The notes beneath the pieces were generated by a model. The model was not told the origin of the DNA. It saw nothing but the letters and a program-made list of their open reading frames with translations, and did not search any database. Source: Ramlibacter sp. (lineage in GTDB: Bacteria > Pseudomonadota > Gammaproteobacteria > Burkholderiales > Burkholderiaceae_C). Taken from it: a stretch of 64,000 nucleotides of DNA. Location: contig JAHBZM010000001.1 in NCBI GenBank assembly GCA_019635435.1, forward strand, positions 992,001 through 1,056,000. Direction: 5' to 3'. A program made the translations under genes and the position numbers. How positions within the stretch are numbered: the stretch's first letter is position 1; each line of letters begins with the position of its first letter. Of this stretch, positions 35,794 through 44,279 are shown piece after piece.

Positions 35794-36617
35794 ACCCCGT
35801 GGCCGGTGACACGGCCGCCCTCCTGGGTGAGCCCGAATTCGCGCTGGCCTGCCGCCTGATTGCCGAATACGCGGGCATCAAGCTCAGCCCGCACAAGCGC
35901 TACATGGTGCACAACCGGCTCACCCGGCGCCTGCGCGCGCGCGGCGTGGCGAGCTTTGCCGAGTACCTGCAACTGGTGCAGACCGAGCCGGCCGGCGAGC
36001 GCGAGGCTTTTGTCAATGCACTGACCACCAACCTCACGTCTTTTTTCCGCGAGCCGCATCACTTCGAGCTGCTGAGAACGCGGGCCCAGCAGCACCGCGA
36101 GCGCGAGCGCCGGCCACTGCGCGTCTGGTGCTCGGCCAGCTCCACGGGCGAAGAGGCCTGGTCGCTGGCGATGACCCTGCGCGAAGCCGCCTGCCCCGCC
36201 GACATCCTGGCCACCGACATTGACACCGAGGCGCTGGCCACGGGCAGTGCCGGCCTGTACCCGCTGGAGCGCACCAGCACGCTCACACCCGAACGGCTGC
36301 GCGCGCACTGGCTGCGCGGGGTCGGGAGCAACGCCGGCTGGGCCAGTGCCCGGCCCGAGTTGCGCGCGCTGGTCCGTTTTGCGCCGCTGAACCTGCAGTC
36401 GGCCAGCTGGCCGGCCATGGAGCCGTTTGACGTGATCTTCTGCCGCAATGTGGTGATCTACTTTGACCGTGAAGACCAGCGCCGGCTGCTGGGCCGCTTC
36501 ACCACCGTGCTGCGTCCCGGCGGCCTGCTGGCCGTGGGCCATGCCGAAAGCTTCCCGGCCATGCACCCCGCCTTCAGGGCCTGCGGCCGCACGGCCTACA
36601 ACTACCTGCCGGGCTGA
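35778..36617 (+). CDS. cheR: Chemotaxis protein methyltransferase CheR
   Basis: A 279-residue enzyme that methylates receptor glutamates with S-adenosylmethionine. Seen: N-terminal helical domain (residues 15-85), SAM-binding VWCSASSTGEEAWSLAM near residue 115, and FDVIFCRNVVIYFD near 218. The first codons lie inside the end of the upstream receptor gene: the DNA encoding that receptor's WEEF tail also encodes MGRVL here in another frame. A GTG at 35801 is an alternative start. Confidence 0.94.
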   Translation: MGRVLDPVAGDTAALLGEPEFALACRLIAEYAGIKLSPHKRYMVHNRLTRRLRARGVASFAEYLQLVQTEPAGEREAFVNALTTNLTSFFREPHHFELLRTRAQQHRERERRPLRVWCSASSTGEEAWSLAMTLREAACPADILATDIDTEALATGSAGLYPLERTSTLTPERLRAHWLRGVGSNAGWASARPELRALVRFAPLNLQSASWPAMEPFDVIFCRNVVIYFDREDQRRLLGRFTTVLRPGGLLAVGHAESFPAMHPAFRACGRTAYNYLPG

Positions 36618-36627
36618 CCCGTCGCGC

Positions 36628-37236
36628 ATGATGGAACACACCGCCCCGGTTCGCTACTTCGACCGTGACCTGCAGATCGACACCGTCAAGATCCTGCCGG
36701 GCCAGTACTACACGGCCACGGGCAGTGGCTCCATCTCCACGGTGCTGGGTTCCTGCGTGTCCACCTGCCTGTGGGACCCGGTGCGCTGCATCGGCGGCAT
36801 GAACCACTTCATGCTGCCCGGCGAGGCCCGCGCCACGCCCTCGCCCTGGGGCGTGTCGGCCCGCTTTGGCGTGTACGCCATGGAGGTGCTGATCAACGAA
36901 ATGATCCACCTGGGCGCCGACCGCCGTCGCCTGGTCGCCAAGGTGTTTGGCGGCGCCCATGTGCTCAAGGGCTTCGAGACGCTGGACGTGGGCGCGCGCA
37001 ACAGCGAGTTCGTGCTCAATTTCCTGAAGGAAGAGGGCATCCAGCTGCTGGCGCAGGACCTGCTGGGCAACAGCCCGCGCAAGCTGCATTTCTTTCCGGC
37101 CACCGGCAAGGTCCAGATGAAGCGCCTGCACCTGAACGCCGATGCCGCCATCCACCGCCGTGAGCGCGAATACCTGGCGCAACTGGCCAGCGAAGCGGTG
37201 GGCGGCGAGATCGAACTCTTCTCGGCGGCGCCATGA
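36628..37236 (+). CDS. cheD: Chemoreceptor glutamine deamidase CheD
   Basis: A 202-residue enzyme that deamidates receptor glutamines to glutamates. Seen: GSCVSTCLWD with the catalytic Cys, GGMNHFMLPG with the catalytic His, and VAKVFGGAHVL. Two ATGs stand in tandem (36628 and 36631); the first is used. It overlaps cheB by 4 bp (ATGA). Presence of CheD and absence of CheZ is usual for betaproteobacterial chemosensory clusters. Confidence 0.94.
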   Translation: MMEHTAPVRYFDRDLQIDTVKILPGQYYTATGSGSISTVLGSCVSTCLWDPVRCIGGMNHFMLPGEARATPSPWGVSARFGVYAMEVLINEMIHLGADRRRLVAKVFGGAHVLKGFETLDVGARNSEFVLNFLKEEGIQLLAQDLLGNSPRKLHFFPATGKVQMKRLHLNADAAIHRREREYLAQLASEAVGGEIELFSAAP

Positions 37237-38303
37237 TCCGGGTGCTGGTGATCGACGACTCGGCCGTGATGCGCAGCTTCCTGGGCCGCGTGGTGCAGGC
37301 CCAACCCGACATGACCCTGGCTGCCGTGGTGTCCGACCCGCTGCACGCGATCAACCGCATCCGCCAGAGCGCGCCCGACGTGATCACGCTCGACGTCGAG
37401 ATGCCCAACATGAACGGGCTGGACTTCCTTGGCAAGCTCATGGCCGTGCGGCCCTTGCCGGTGATCATGATTTCATCGCTCACCCAGCGCGGTGCCGACG
37501 CCACCATGCGCGCGCTCGAGCTGGGCGCGGTGGACTTCTTCCCCAAGCCCGCCGCATTCGAGGAGCTTGATGGCGTGGCGGCCGACATTGCCGAAAAAAT
37601 CCGCGCCGCGGCCCAGGCCCGGGTGTCGCGCCGGCGCATCTTTGCGCCCGTGGTCAGCCGGCCGCTTGCGCCGCCCAGGGCCGCGCGCCTTGCGGGCGCC
37701 GACACGGTGATCGGCATTGGCGCCTCCACGGGGGGCGTCGAGGCATTGCGCGTGGTGCTGGCCGAGCTGCCCGACAACATGCCGCCGATCCTGGTGGCGC
37801 AGCACATGCTGCCCGGCTTCACCGGCCCGTTCGCGCGCCGGCTTGATTCCATCTGCCCCCTGACCGTGAAGGAGGCGCAGGACGGCGACGAGGTCTTGCC
37901 GGGCCATGTCTACATCGCCCCGGGCGGCTGGCACCTGCGCCTGGCGCGCAAAGGCACCCGCCAGGTGCTGCAGGTCAGTGACGACCCGCCGGTCAACCGC
38001 CACCGGCCCGCGGTGGACACGCTGTTCCGCTCCCTGGCCGAAGTGGCCGGCTCGCGCGCCATTGGCGTGCTGCTCACGGGCATGGGAGCGGACGGCGCCG
38101 AAGCCATGCTCGCGCTGCGCGCCGCGGGCGCCCGCACCATTGCGCAGGACGAAGCCAGTTGCGTGGTCTTTGGCATGCCGCGCCAGGCCATTGCGCTCGG
38201 CGCGGCGCAGGAGGTGCTGGCGCTGGACGATGTGGCCGGGCGGCTCAAGGTGCTTTCGGGCTGCGACCGCGCGCCGCCGCCGGCCGGGGCGGACGAGGCC
38301 TGA
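37233..38303 (+). CDS. cheB: Chemotaxis methylesterase/deamidase CheB
   Basis: A 356-residue protein with an N-terminal receiver domain (phospho-acceptor Asp54 in ITLDVEMPNMNG) and a C-terminal methylesterase domain with the catalytic Ser in GASTGGVEAL near 165, His in AQHMLPGF, and Asp in GMGADGAEAM. It removes receptor methyl groups after phosphorylation by CheA. It is the last gene of the operon; the next gene is convergent, 11 bp away. Confidence 0.95.
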   Translation: MIRVLVIDDSAVMRSFLGRVVQAQPDMTLAAVVSDPLHAINRIRQSAPDVITLDVEMPNMNGLDFLGKLMAVRPLPVIMISSLTQRGADATMRALELGAVDFFPKPAAFEELDGVAADIAEKIRAAAQARVSRRRIFAPVVSRPLAPPRAARLAGADTVIGIGASTGGVEALRVVLAELPDNMPPILVAQHMLPGFTGPFARRLDSICPLTVKEAQDGDEVLPGHVYIAPGGWHLRLARKGTRQVLQVSDDPPVNRHRPAVDTLFRSLAEVAGSRAIGVLLTGMGADGAEAMLALRAAGARTIAQDEASCVVFGMPRQAIALGAAQEVLALDDVAGRLKVLSGCDRAPPPAGADEA

Positions 38304-38314
38304 GCCCGGCCGGT

Positions 38315-39064
38315 TCAGTGCAGCTGCATGGCCGCCTGCGCGATCGCGGCCCGGCGGTGAACGCCCAGCTTGTCGAACAGGCGTTGCAGGTAGGTCCGCA
38401 CGCTGGGCAGGGCCAGGCCGAGTTCGCGGGCGATCTCCTTGTCGGTCAGGCCGCGGCACACGCAGCGCGCCACTTCGCGTTCGCGCGGGCTCAAGGCCTC
38501 CAGCCCGCGCTGCGTGGGCCCCGGCGGCAAGCCGGCGGCGGATGGCCGGGGCCGCGCACGCCTTAACGCGGCGGCGAAGGCCGGCTCGATCATGTTGAGC
38601 AACTGGCGGTCGCGCGCGTCAAATTCGCCGCGGCCGCGGCCGCGCCAGATGCGCAGGTCGCCCAGCGCATCGTCGCCGTCGAAGGCATGCAGGTTGATGC
38701 CCCAGTGCAGGCCGTCGCGGGCCAGGAAGTCGTTGAAGAACTCGGTCTTGAGGAAGGCGCCGCGCGGCATCACCTCGCTCACCAGCGTGGCATGGCGGCG
38801 CGACTGCAGCACAAAGGTGATCGGGTCGCGGTACTGGTACCAGGCGTCGTAGCGTTCCAGATTGGCCGGGTCCATGTTGATCGACACCCCGTCATCAAAG
38901 CAGCCCGCGGACGCATTCCACACATACGAGGCGAAGTGGTCCGCATGAAACAGCTCCAGCGCAGCGCGGCCAATGTGTTCGCGGATCTCGCGCTCATTCA
39001 GGTCCTGGGCCAGCAGCGCAAAGCAGGTGGCCAGCGCCCGTTGCTCGGTGGATGAAAGATGCAT
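38315..39064 (-). CDS. LuxR-family transcriptional regulator
   Basis: A 249-residue regulator. Seen: C-terminal LuxR helix-turn-helix (LSPREREVARCVCRGLTDKE, then IARELGLALPSVRTYLQRLF) at residues 185-245; the N-terminal 170 residues are not clearly an autoinducer domain and look like a GAF/PAS-like fold. The frame is open upstream to 39130, but ATG 39064 (MHLSSTEQRA) is closer to family length. It is divergent from the amidase gene, with 147 bp between, and may control it (inference). Confidence 0.85.
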   Translation of the reverse strand: MHLSSTEQRALATCFALLAQDLNEREIREHIGRAALELFHADHFASYVWNASAGCFDDGVSINMDPANLERYDAWYQYRDPITFVLQSRRHATLVSEVMPRGAFLKTEFFNDFLARDGLHWGINLHAFDGDDALGDLRIWRGRGRGEFDARDRQLLNMIEPAFAAALRRARPRPSAAGLPPGPTQRGLEALSPREREVARCVCRGLTDKEIARELGLALPSVRTYLQRLFDKLGVHRRAAIAQAAMQLH

Positions 39065-39211
39065 GGCGGTCTCGGTGCGGGGGGATTCCCGTGCAGACGC
39101 AAGGCTAGTGCCAAGGCCGGCACCGGTCAACCGGTGTCATCTATCCTGATGACAGACAAGCGGCCCGGCAAAGGCGACCATGCAGGCCTGTTCAAGCACC
39201 CTGGAGCTGCC

Positions 39212-40723
39212 ATGCATCGCCTTTTGCCTGTTCCTCTGGCCCTGTCCGCTGCCCTGGCCCTCACGGCCTGCAGCACGCCCGGCGCCCTTCAGGGCGCGCC
39301 CGACATTGACCACCTGACTGCCAGCGAAGCTGCCGCGGCGCTGTGCGCCGGGCGCTTCACCAGCGAGGCGCTGGTGCAGGCCTATGTGGCGCGGGCCCGT
39401 TCGCGCCCCGAGCTCAACGCCTTTGTCACGCTGGACGAAACGGGGGCCCTGGCCGCCGCCCGCCAGGCCGACCAGCGGCGCGCGAGCGGGGCCGCTTGCC
39501 TGCCGTTGCAGGGGGTGCCCATCGTGGTCAAGGACAACATCCAGGCCCGGGGCCTGCCCGCCACTGCCGGCACGCCGGCGCTGAAGAACTTCGTGCCGGC
39601 GGCCGATGCGCCCGTGCTCCAGAAGCTGCGTGACGCGGGCGCCATCGTTCTGGGCAAGACCAACCTGCACGAGCTGGCGTTTGGCATCTCGGGCTACAAC
39701 CCGGCCTACAACACCGGCCCGCAGCCCGGGGTGCGCAATGCCTATGACGCCAGCAAAATGGCCGGCGGTTCCTCGGCGGGCTCGGCGGCGGCCATCGGCG
39801 CGCGCATGGCGCCCGCCGCGCTGGGCACCGACACGGGGGGCTCGGTGCGCATCCCGTGCGCGCTCAATGGCTGCGCCTCGCTGCGGCCCACCGTGGGGCG
39901 CTGGGCCCAGGCCGGCATGGTGCCCATCTCGCACACCCGCGACACGGCCGGCCCCATGGCCGTGGCCATGGCCGACGTGGAGCTGCTGGACCGCGTGGTG
40001 ACGGGGGCCCCCGTCACCACCGCAGCCGACCCCAAGACCCTGCGGCTGGGCGTGAACGCAGCCTTTCTGGCCCACCTGGACGCGGACACCCGCGGCGCCT
40101 GGGAGGCCGCGCTCGCCAAACTCAAGGCCGCGGGGGTGACGCTGGTGCCAGTCGACATGCCCCGGCTCATGGAAATCAATGGCAGCGTGGGTTTCCCGGT
40201 GGCGCTGTACGAGGCGCATGACGACCTGGTGGCCTACCTCGCGCGCTACAACACCGGCGTGAGCCTCCAGCAGATGGCCGCCGCCATTGCCAGCCCCGAC
40301 GTCAAGGGCACGTTCGACGCGCTGGTGATCCCGCGCAAGCTGCCCGCGCCCACGGGCCTCGTGGACGCCGCCCCCATCTACCAGGCGGCCATGACGGTGC
40401 AGCGCCCCGCGCTGATCAAGCTCTATGCCGACACCTTTGCCGCGCACCGGCTCGATGCGCTGGTCTTCCCCACCGTGCCGCGCACGGCCCTGCCGGCCAC
40501 GCCCGAAGCCAGCAGCGTGGAGAACTTCGGCCTGTTCATCCAGAACACCGACCCGGGCAGCAATGCCGGCATTCCCGGTGTGCAGCTGCCCATGGGCCTG
40601 GGCGCGACGAGCAAGCTGCCCATCGGTCTGGAGCTGGATGGCCCGGCTGGCAGTGACAGGCATCTGCTTGCCACGGGCATGGCGCTGGAAAAACTGCTGG
40701 GGCGCCTGCCGGCGGCGAAATAG
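39212..40723 (+). CDS. Amidase-signature enzyme, lipoprotein
   Basis: A 503-residue amidase-signature hydrolase. Seen: a lipoprotein signal with LTAC (lipidated Cys20), then the Ser-cisSer-Lys triad: Lys in PIVVKDNIQARG, Ser in GGSSAGSAAAIGARM, and Ser in LGTDTGGSVRIPC. Sequence blocks resemble plant/bacterial amidases acting on aryl or aliphatic amides; the substrate is not clear. ATG 39212 follows CTGGAG and begins the signal peptide; longer versions would bury it. Extracytoplasmic location is unusual for the family but does occur. Confidence 0.88.
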   Translation: MHRLLPVPLALSAALALTACSTPGALQGAPDIDHLTASEAAAALCAGRFTSEALVQAYVARARSRPELNAFVTLDETGALAAARQADQRRASGAACLPLQGVPIVVKDNIQARGLPATAGTPALKNFVPAADAPVLQKLRDAGAIVLGKTNLHELAFGISGYNPAYNTGPQPGVRNAYDASKMAGGSSAGSAAAIGARMAPAALGTDTGGSVRIPCALNGCASLRPTVGRWAQAGMVPISHTRDTAGPMAVAMADVELLDRVVTGAPVTTAADPKTLRLGVNAAFLAHLDADTRGAWEAALAKLKAAGVTLVPVDMPRLMEINGSVGFPVALYEAHDDLVAYLARYNTGVSLQQMAAAIASPDVKGTFDALVIPRKLPAPTGLVDAAPIYQAAMTVQRPALIKLYADTFAAHRLDALVFPTVPRTALPATPEASSVENFGLFIQNTDPGSNAGIPGVQLPMGLGATSKLPIGLELDGPAGSDRHLLATGMALEKLLGRLPAAK

Positions 40724-40742
40724 GCCGGCAGCCCGGCGGGCT

Positions 40743-41198
40743 TCAGAGCGGCGCGCCCACCAGCAACTGGCCCGTGGCCGTGACATAGACCGTGGCCGCG
40801 GGGCCCGCGTCGCGCATCTCGCCGGTCAGCTCCACCATTTGCGCCGGCCCGCCCTTGTGGGGCCGCGCCGCCGTCACGGTCCACTCGGACACCACCGTGG
40901 CGTCGGCCGGCACACCGCGCAGAAAGCTCACCGTGAATCCCAGGCCCACCACGGTGGTCCCCTCTGAAAAATGCGAGGCCGTCAGGCCCAGCAGCAGCGC
41001 CGCCGAATGCGTGCCGCTGGCGATCAGCCCGCCAAAGCGGGTGCCGGCCGCCAGTGCCGCGTCGTGGTGGATCGGGTTGGTGTCGCCAGCCGCGGTGGAA
41101 AAGGCCATCACCTGCTCGGGCGTGAACCGGTGTTCGCGTGAAAAGCGGTGGCCCACGGGCACGGGCGGGCGGATGGGAGAAGGGGCTTCGGGCATCAA
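40743..41198 (-). CDS. MaoC-family hydratase
   Basis: A 151-residue single hot-dog-fold protein. Seen: the (R)-hydratase motif in GDTNPIHHDAALAAGTRFGG, which carries the catalytic Asp and His, and IASGTHSAALLLGL. MaoC proteins hydrate enoyl-CoAs. The first two codons are both ATG (41198 and 41195); the first is used. Convergent with the amidase gene, 19 bp apart. Confidence 0.88.
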   Translation of the reverse strand: MMPEAPSPIRPPVPVGHRFSREHRFTPEQVMAFSTAAGDTNPIHHDAALAAGTRFGGLIASGTHSAALLLGLTASHFSEGTTVVGLGFTVSFLRGVPADATVVSEWTVTAARPHKGGPAQMVELTGEMRDAGPAATVYVTATGQLLVGAPL

Positions 41199-41306
41199 AA
41201 GACTTTAGCAGTGGCCAGCTCGCGCCCCGCGCAGAGCCAAAAAGCGTCACCAATCCATCGTTTATGAGTCAAAAGTGGCTGGAGTCCAGGACTGGCGGCC
41301 ACTGTG

Positions 41307-41325
41307 TGCTACATAAAACGTAGCA
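41307..41325. repeat. GCTA...TAGC palindrome, intergenic copy
   Basis: TGCTAC (41307-41312), seven bases, GTAGCA (41320-41325), a perfect 6-bp inverted repeat followed by AG. It lies between the maoC-like and iclR-like genes, just past the 3' end of the latter (minus strand), so it may also act at the end of that transcript. Confidence 0.6.
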
Positions 41326-41354
41326 AGCCAGGCCGGATGCAGCGCTCAGGTGGG

Positions 41355-42158
41355 TCAGCCCTTGCCCAGCGGCGGCCGCCCGAACAGGCTGGAGGCACTG
41401 CTGCCCGGCCCCAGCTCGGCCGCGGCGGCCAGCAGCGCGGGCGCCAGCGCATGCATGCGCTCCACGCTCAGCCGGGTGCGCGGGCCGGCAATGCTGAGGA
41501 TGCCAATGACCACCTGGCGCCGCAGCACCGGCGCCGCCATGGCGGCCATGCCCGGGGCAAACACCTCGTCGATCATCGCGTAGCCACGCACCCGCGCCGC
41601 ATGCAGGAAGCCCAGCAGGCCCTTGATGGTGGTGGGCGCGTTGGGGCCGTATTCGGCCGGTGTGCCAAAGCCCTGGCGTGACACCAGGGCCAGCGCACGC
41701 TCGTCTGTCATGGTCATCAGCCAGGCATGGCCGGACGAGGTGCAAGACAGGCGCACGTCCATGCCCATGTCGGGGTCGTAGCGCTGGCCGGCCTGGCGCA
41801 GGCCCTGCGACTTGGCGACCCAGGTCAGGCGGTCCTCGTCCACGATCGACAGGCGCACCAGCTCGCCCGAGGTGTCGGCCAGCCGCTCCAGCAGGGGCTC
41901 GGCAATGTCCACAATGCCCGCGCTGCTCAGAAAGCCCAGGCCCAGCGACACCACCTTGGTGGTCAGCACGTAGTCGCCCTGCTGGCGCGCCTGGCGCACG
42001 TAGTCGCGCCGCTGCAGCTCGGCCAGCAGCCGGTGGCAGGCGCTCAGCGGAATGTTCAGCTCCGACGCGATCAGCGTGAGCGGCAGGCCCTGCGGGTGCT
42101 GCGCAAGGTGCTCCAGCACGGACAGGCCACGGTCAAGGGCAATGCTCATTTGCTGCAT
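41355..42158 (-). CDS. IclR-family regulator of the quinate/shikimate cluster
   Basis: A 267-residue IclR-type regulator. Seen: N-terminal winged helix (LSVLEHLAQHPQGLPLTLIA, SACHRLLAELQRRDYV) and the C-terminal effector domain (VRLSIVDEDRLTWVAKSQG, SSGHAWLMTM, GILSIAGPRTRLS). Two in-frame ATGs at 42158 and 42149 are possible; the first gives the usual length. It is divergent from aroQ with 58 bp between, and IclR regulators (PcaU, QuiR type) commonly control protocatechuate and quinate genes. Confidence 0.9.
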   Translation of the reverse strand: MQQMSIALDRGLSVLEHLAQHPQGLPLTLIASELNIPLSACHRLLAELQRRDYVRQARQQGDYVLTTKVVSLGLGFLSSAGIVDIAEPLLERLADTSGELVRLSIVDEDRLTWVAKSQGLRQAGQRYDPDMGMDVRLSCTSSGHAWLMTMTDERALALVSRQGFGTPAEYGPNAPTTIKGLLGFLHAARVRGYAMIDEVFAPGMAAMAAPVLRRQVVIGILSIAGPRTRLSVERMHALAPALLAAAAELGPGSSASSLFGRPPLGKG

Positions 42159-42216
42159 TATGAAACGAGTTTCCAATTCAGAAAGGCGTTTCCAGCCCGG
42201 CCGAAGAATCGGCGCC

Positions 42217-42687
42217 ATGAGCGACACCGTCTACATCCTCAACGGCCCCAACCTCAACCTGCTGGGCGTGCGCGAGCCCCACCTGTATGGCAGCACCACG
42301 CTGGCGCAGGTGGAGCAGCTGTGCCGCCGCGTGGCCGCCGAGCTGGGCCTGCGCTGCGAGTTCCGCCAGACCAACCACGAGGGCGTGATGGTCGACTGGG
42401 TGCAGGAGGCGCGCACCGAAGCGGCCGCCGTGGTCATCAACCCGGCCGGCCTGTCGTTTCGCTCCATCCCGCTGCTCGACGCGCTCAAGACGCTGGAGCA
42501 GCCCATTGCCGAAGTGCACGTGACCAACATCCACCGGCGCGACGAGCTGTACCAGAAGTCGCTGGTGTCGCTGGCCGCCACCGGCGTGATCTGCGGCTTT
42601 GGCGTGTTTGGCTACGAGATGGCCCTGCGCGCACTGGCCCAGCGCCTGGCGCAGCGCGTGGTGCCACCGGTGGCCCAGGCCGCCTGA
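42217..42687 (+). CDS. aroQ: Type II 3-dehydroquinate dehydratase
   Basis: A 156-residue dodecameric-type enzyme that interconverts 3-dehydroquinate and 3-dehydroshikimate. Seen: YILNGPNLNLLGVREPHLYG with the catalytic Tyr, FRQTNHEGVMVDWVQEA, VINPAGLSFRSIPLLDAL, and EVHVTNIHRRDELY with the catalytic His. As first gene of a cluster with a transporter and QuiC-like proteins, it probably works in quinate breakdown here; it could also serve synthesis if it is the only copy. Confidence 0.94.
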   Translation: MSDTVYILNGPNLNLLGVREPHLYGSTTLAQVEQLCRRVAAELGLRCEFRQTNHEGVMVDWVQEARTEAAAVVINPAGLSFRSIPLLDALKTLEQPIAEVHVTNIHRRDELYQKSLVSLAATGVICGFGVFGYEMALRALAQRLAQRVVPPVAQAA

Positions 42688-42730
42688 CCGATTCCGTTTT
42701 TTCATCCATCACATGACAGGAGACAACACC

Positions 42731-43720
42731 ATGAACGCATCCCTTGACCGCCGCTCCTTGCTGCGCACCGGCGCCGCGCTGGCCGCCGGCGCCACGCTGC
42801 CCGCCTGGGCCCAGGCCCAGCCCACGCTGCGCTTTGCCGCCGTGTTCTCGGACAAGGACATCCGCGCCGAGATGATGAAGATGTTTGCCGACGACGTGAA
42901 GGCCGACTTCAAGGTCGAGCTGTTCCTCAACTCCACGCTGTTCCGCCAGGGCACCGAGCTGGTGGCCCTGCAGCGCGACAACCTGGAGATGGGCAACATC
43001 GCGCCGCAGGACATCGCCAAGCAGGTGCCGGCCTGGTCGCTGCTGACCTCGGCCTACCTGTTCCGCGACGCCACCCACCTCACGCACTTCTTTGCCAGCG
43101 ACCTGGGCACGCAGATGAAGAAGATGGTCGAGGACCAGCTCAAGGTCAAGATCCTGGGCCCCACCTTCTTCGGCACGCGCCACGTGGGCCTGAAAGGCAA
43201 GAAGAAGATCAACGTGCCCGCCGACCTGGCTGGCGTCAAGCTGCGCATGCCCCCGGGCGACACCTGGCAGATGCTGGGCAAGTCGCTGGGCGCCAACCCC
43301 ACGCCCATGGCCTATGCCGAGACCTACACCGGCCTGCAGACCGGCGCCATCGACGGCCAGGACAACCCGCTGCCCAACGTGCAGAACATGAAGTTCTATG
43401 AAGTGATGGGCGAGATCGTGCTCACCTCGCACCTGGTGGCCTATGACCTGCTCACGGTCAACATGAAGACCTGGAACAGCATGAGCCCGGCCAAGCAGAA
43501 GGCTTTCCAGGCCGCCGCCGACAAGGCCATTGCCTGGAGCGCCGCCGAGCACACCAAGCGCGAGGCCGAGCTGGCCGAGACCTTCCGCAAGGCCGGGCTG
43601 GATGTGTACACGCCCAACATCAATGCCTTCCGCGAACATGCGCAGAAGATGTACCTGGCTTCGGACGACGCCAGGAACTGGCCGGCCGGCATGCTCGACA
43701 AGATCAACGCGCTGAAGTGA
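42731..43720 (+). CDS. TRAP transporter binding protein, quinate/shikimate cluster
   Basis: A 329-residue DctP-family receptor. Seen: N-terminal DRRSLLRTG plus hydrophobic segment and AWAQAQ, a Tat-like signal peptide; then GTRHVGLKGKKKINVPADLAGVKLRMPP (family motif with substrate Arg in VKLRMP). AGGAGACAACACC before ATG 42731 is the ribosome-binding site. Placed between dehydroquinate dehydratase and shikimate dehydrogenase genes, it probably binds quinate, shikimate or dehydroshikimate. Confidence 0.9.
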   Translation: MNASLDRRSLLRTGAALAAGATLPAWAQAQPTLRFAAVFSDKDIRAEMMKMFADDVKADFKVELFLNSTLFRQGTELVALQRDNLEMGNIAPQDIAKQVPAWSLLTSAYLFRDATHLTHFFASDLGTQMKKMVEDQLKVKILGPTFFGTRHVGLKGKKKINVPADLAGVKLRMPPGDTWQMLGKSLGANPTPMAYAETYTGLQTGAIDGQDNPLPNVQNMKFYEVMGEIVLTSHLVAYDLLTVNMKTWNSMSPAKQKAFQAAADKAIAWSAAEHTKREAELAETFRKAGLDVYTPNINAFREHAQKMYLASDDARNWPAGMLDKINALK

Positions 43721-43760
43721 CTCCCCCCCGACGCGCTTTGCGCGACCCCCTCGAGGGGGC
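43721..43760. repeat. REP-like palindromic element between dctP and dctQ
   Basis: Two adjacent palindromes follow the dctP stop: CGCGC-TTT-GCGCG (43732-43744) and CCCCC-TCGA-GGGGG (43746-43759, perfect). This C/G-run plus Ser-free coding potential is typical of small intergenic palindromes in Burkholderiales, and it separates two genes that are otherwise usually overlapped or abutting in TRAP operons. Confidence 0.65.
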
Positions 43761-43761
43761 A

Positions 43762-44271
43762 ATGCCTACGGCCCGGCAAAGCCGGTTCCGTGGCATCCCC
43801 GGATTCCTCCATCGCTTTGCTGAAGCGGTGGCCGTGCTGCTGCTGGCGGCGATCTTCGTCTCGTTCATGGTGCAGATCGTCATGCGCTATGTCTTCAACT
43901 CGCCCGTGGGCTGGACCACCGAGCTGTCGCTGGCCTGCTGGCTGTGGCTGGTGCTCTGGGGCGCGGCCTTTGTGCTGAAGGATGACGAAGAAATCCGCAT
44001 CGACTTCATCGCCGACCGCGGCGGGCGCACGTGGCGCCGCGTGGTGGGCGCCATGGGCGCGGTCAGCGTGATCGTGCTGTTTGGCATGTCGCTGCCCGCG
44101 TCGTGGTCTTATGTGACCTTCATGAAGGTCGAGAAAAGCTCCTACCTCAACATCCGGCTGGACTGGCTGTATTCCATCTACATCGTGTTTGCCGTGGCGG
44201 TGATCGCGCGCTGCCTGCGCCGGCTGGTTCGCGGCCCGGCGCCCGTGGCCGGCGAGCCCCCCCTTTCCTGA
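43762..44271 (+). CDS. TRAP transporter small permease, quinate/shikimate cluster
   Basis: A 169-residue DctQ-family protein with four predicted helices. Seen: FVSFMVQIVMRYVFNSPVGWTTELS, given in parts as VQIVMRYVFN and GWTTELSLACWLWL, the DctQ signature. The frame is open from a GTG at 43717 that overlaps the dctP stop, but that start would translate the palindromic element; ATG 43762 has GAGGGGG just upstream and starts a normal-length protein. The element itself thus supplies the ribosome-binding site. Confidence 0.85.
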   Translation: MPTARQSRFRGIPGFLHRFAEAVAVLLLAAIFVSFMVQIVMRYVFNSPVGWTTELSLACWLWLVLWGAAFVLKDDEEIRIDFIADRGGRTWRRVVGAMGAVSVIVLFGMSLPASWSYVTFMKVEKSSYLNIRLDWLYSIYIVFAVAVIARCLRRLVRGPAPVAGEPPLS

Positions 44272-44279
44272 ACCGCACC

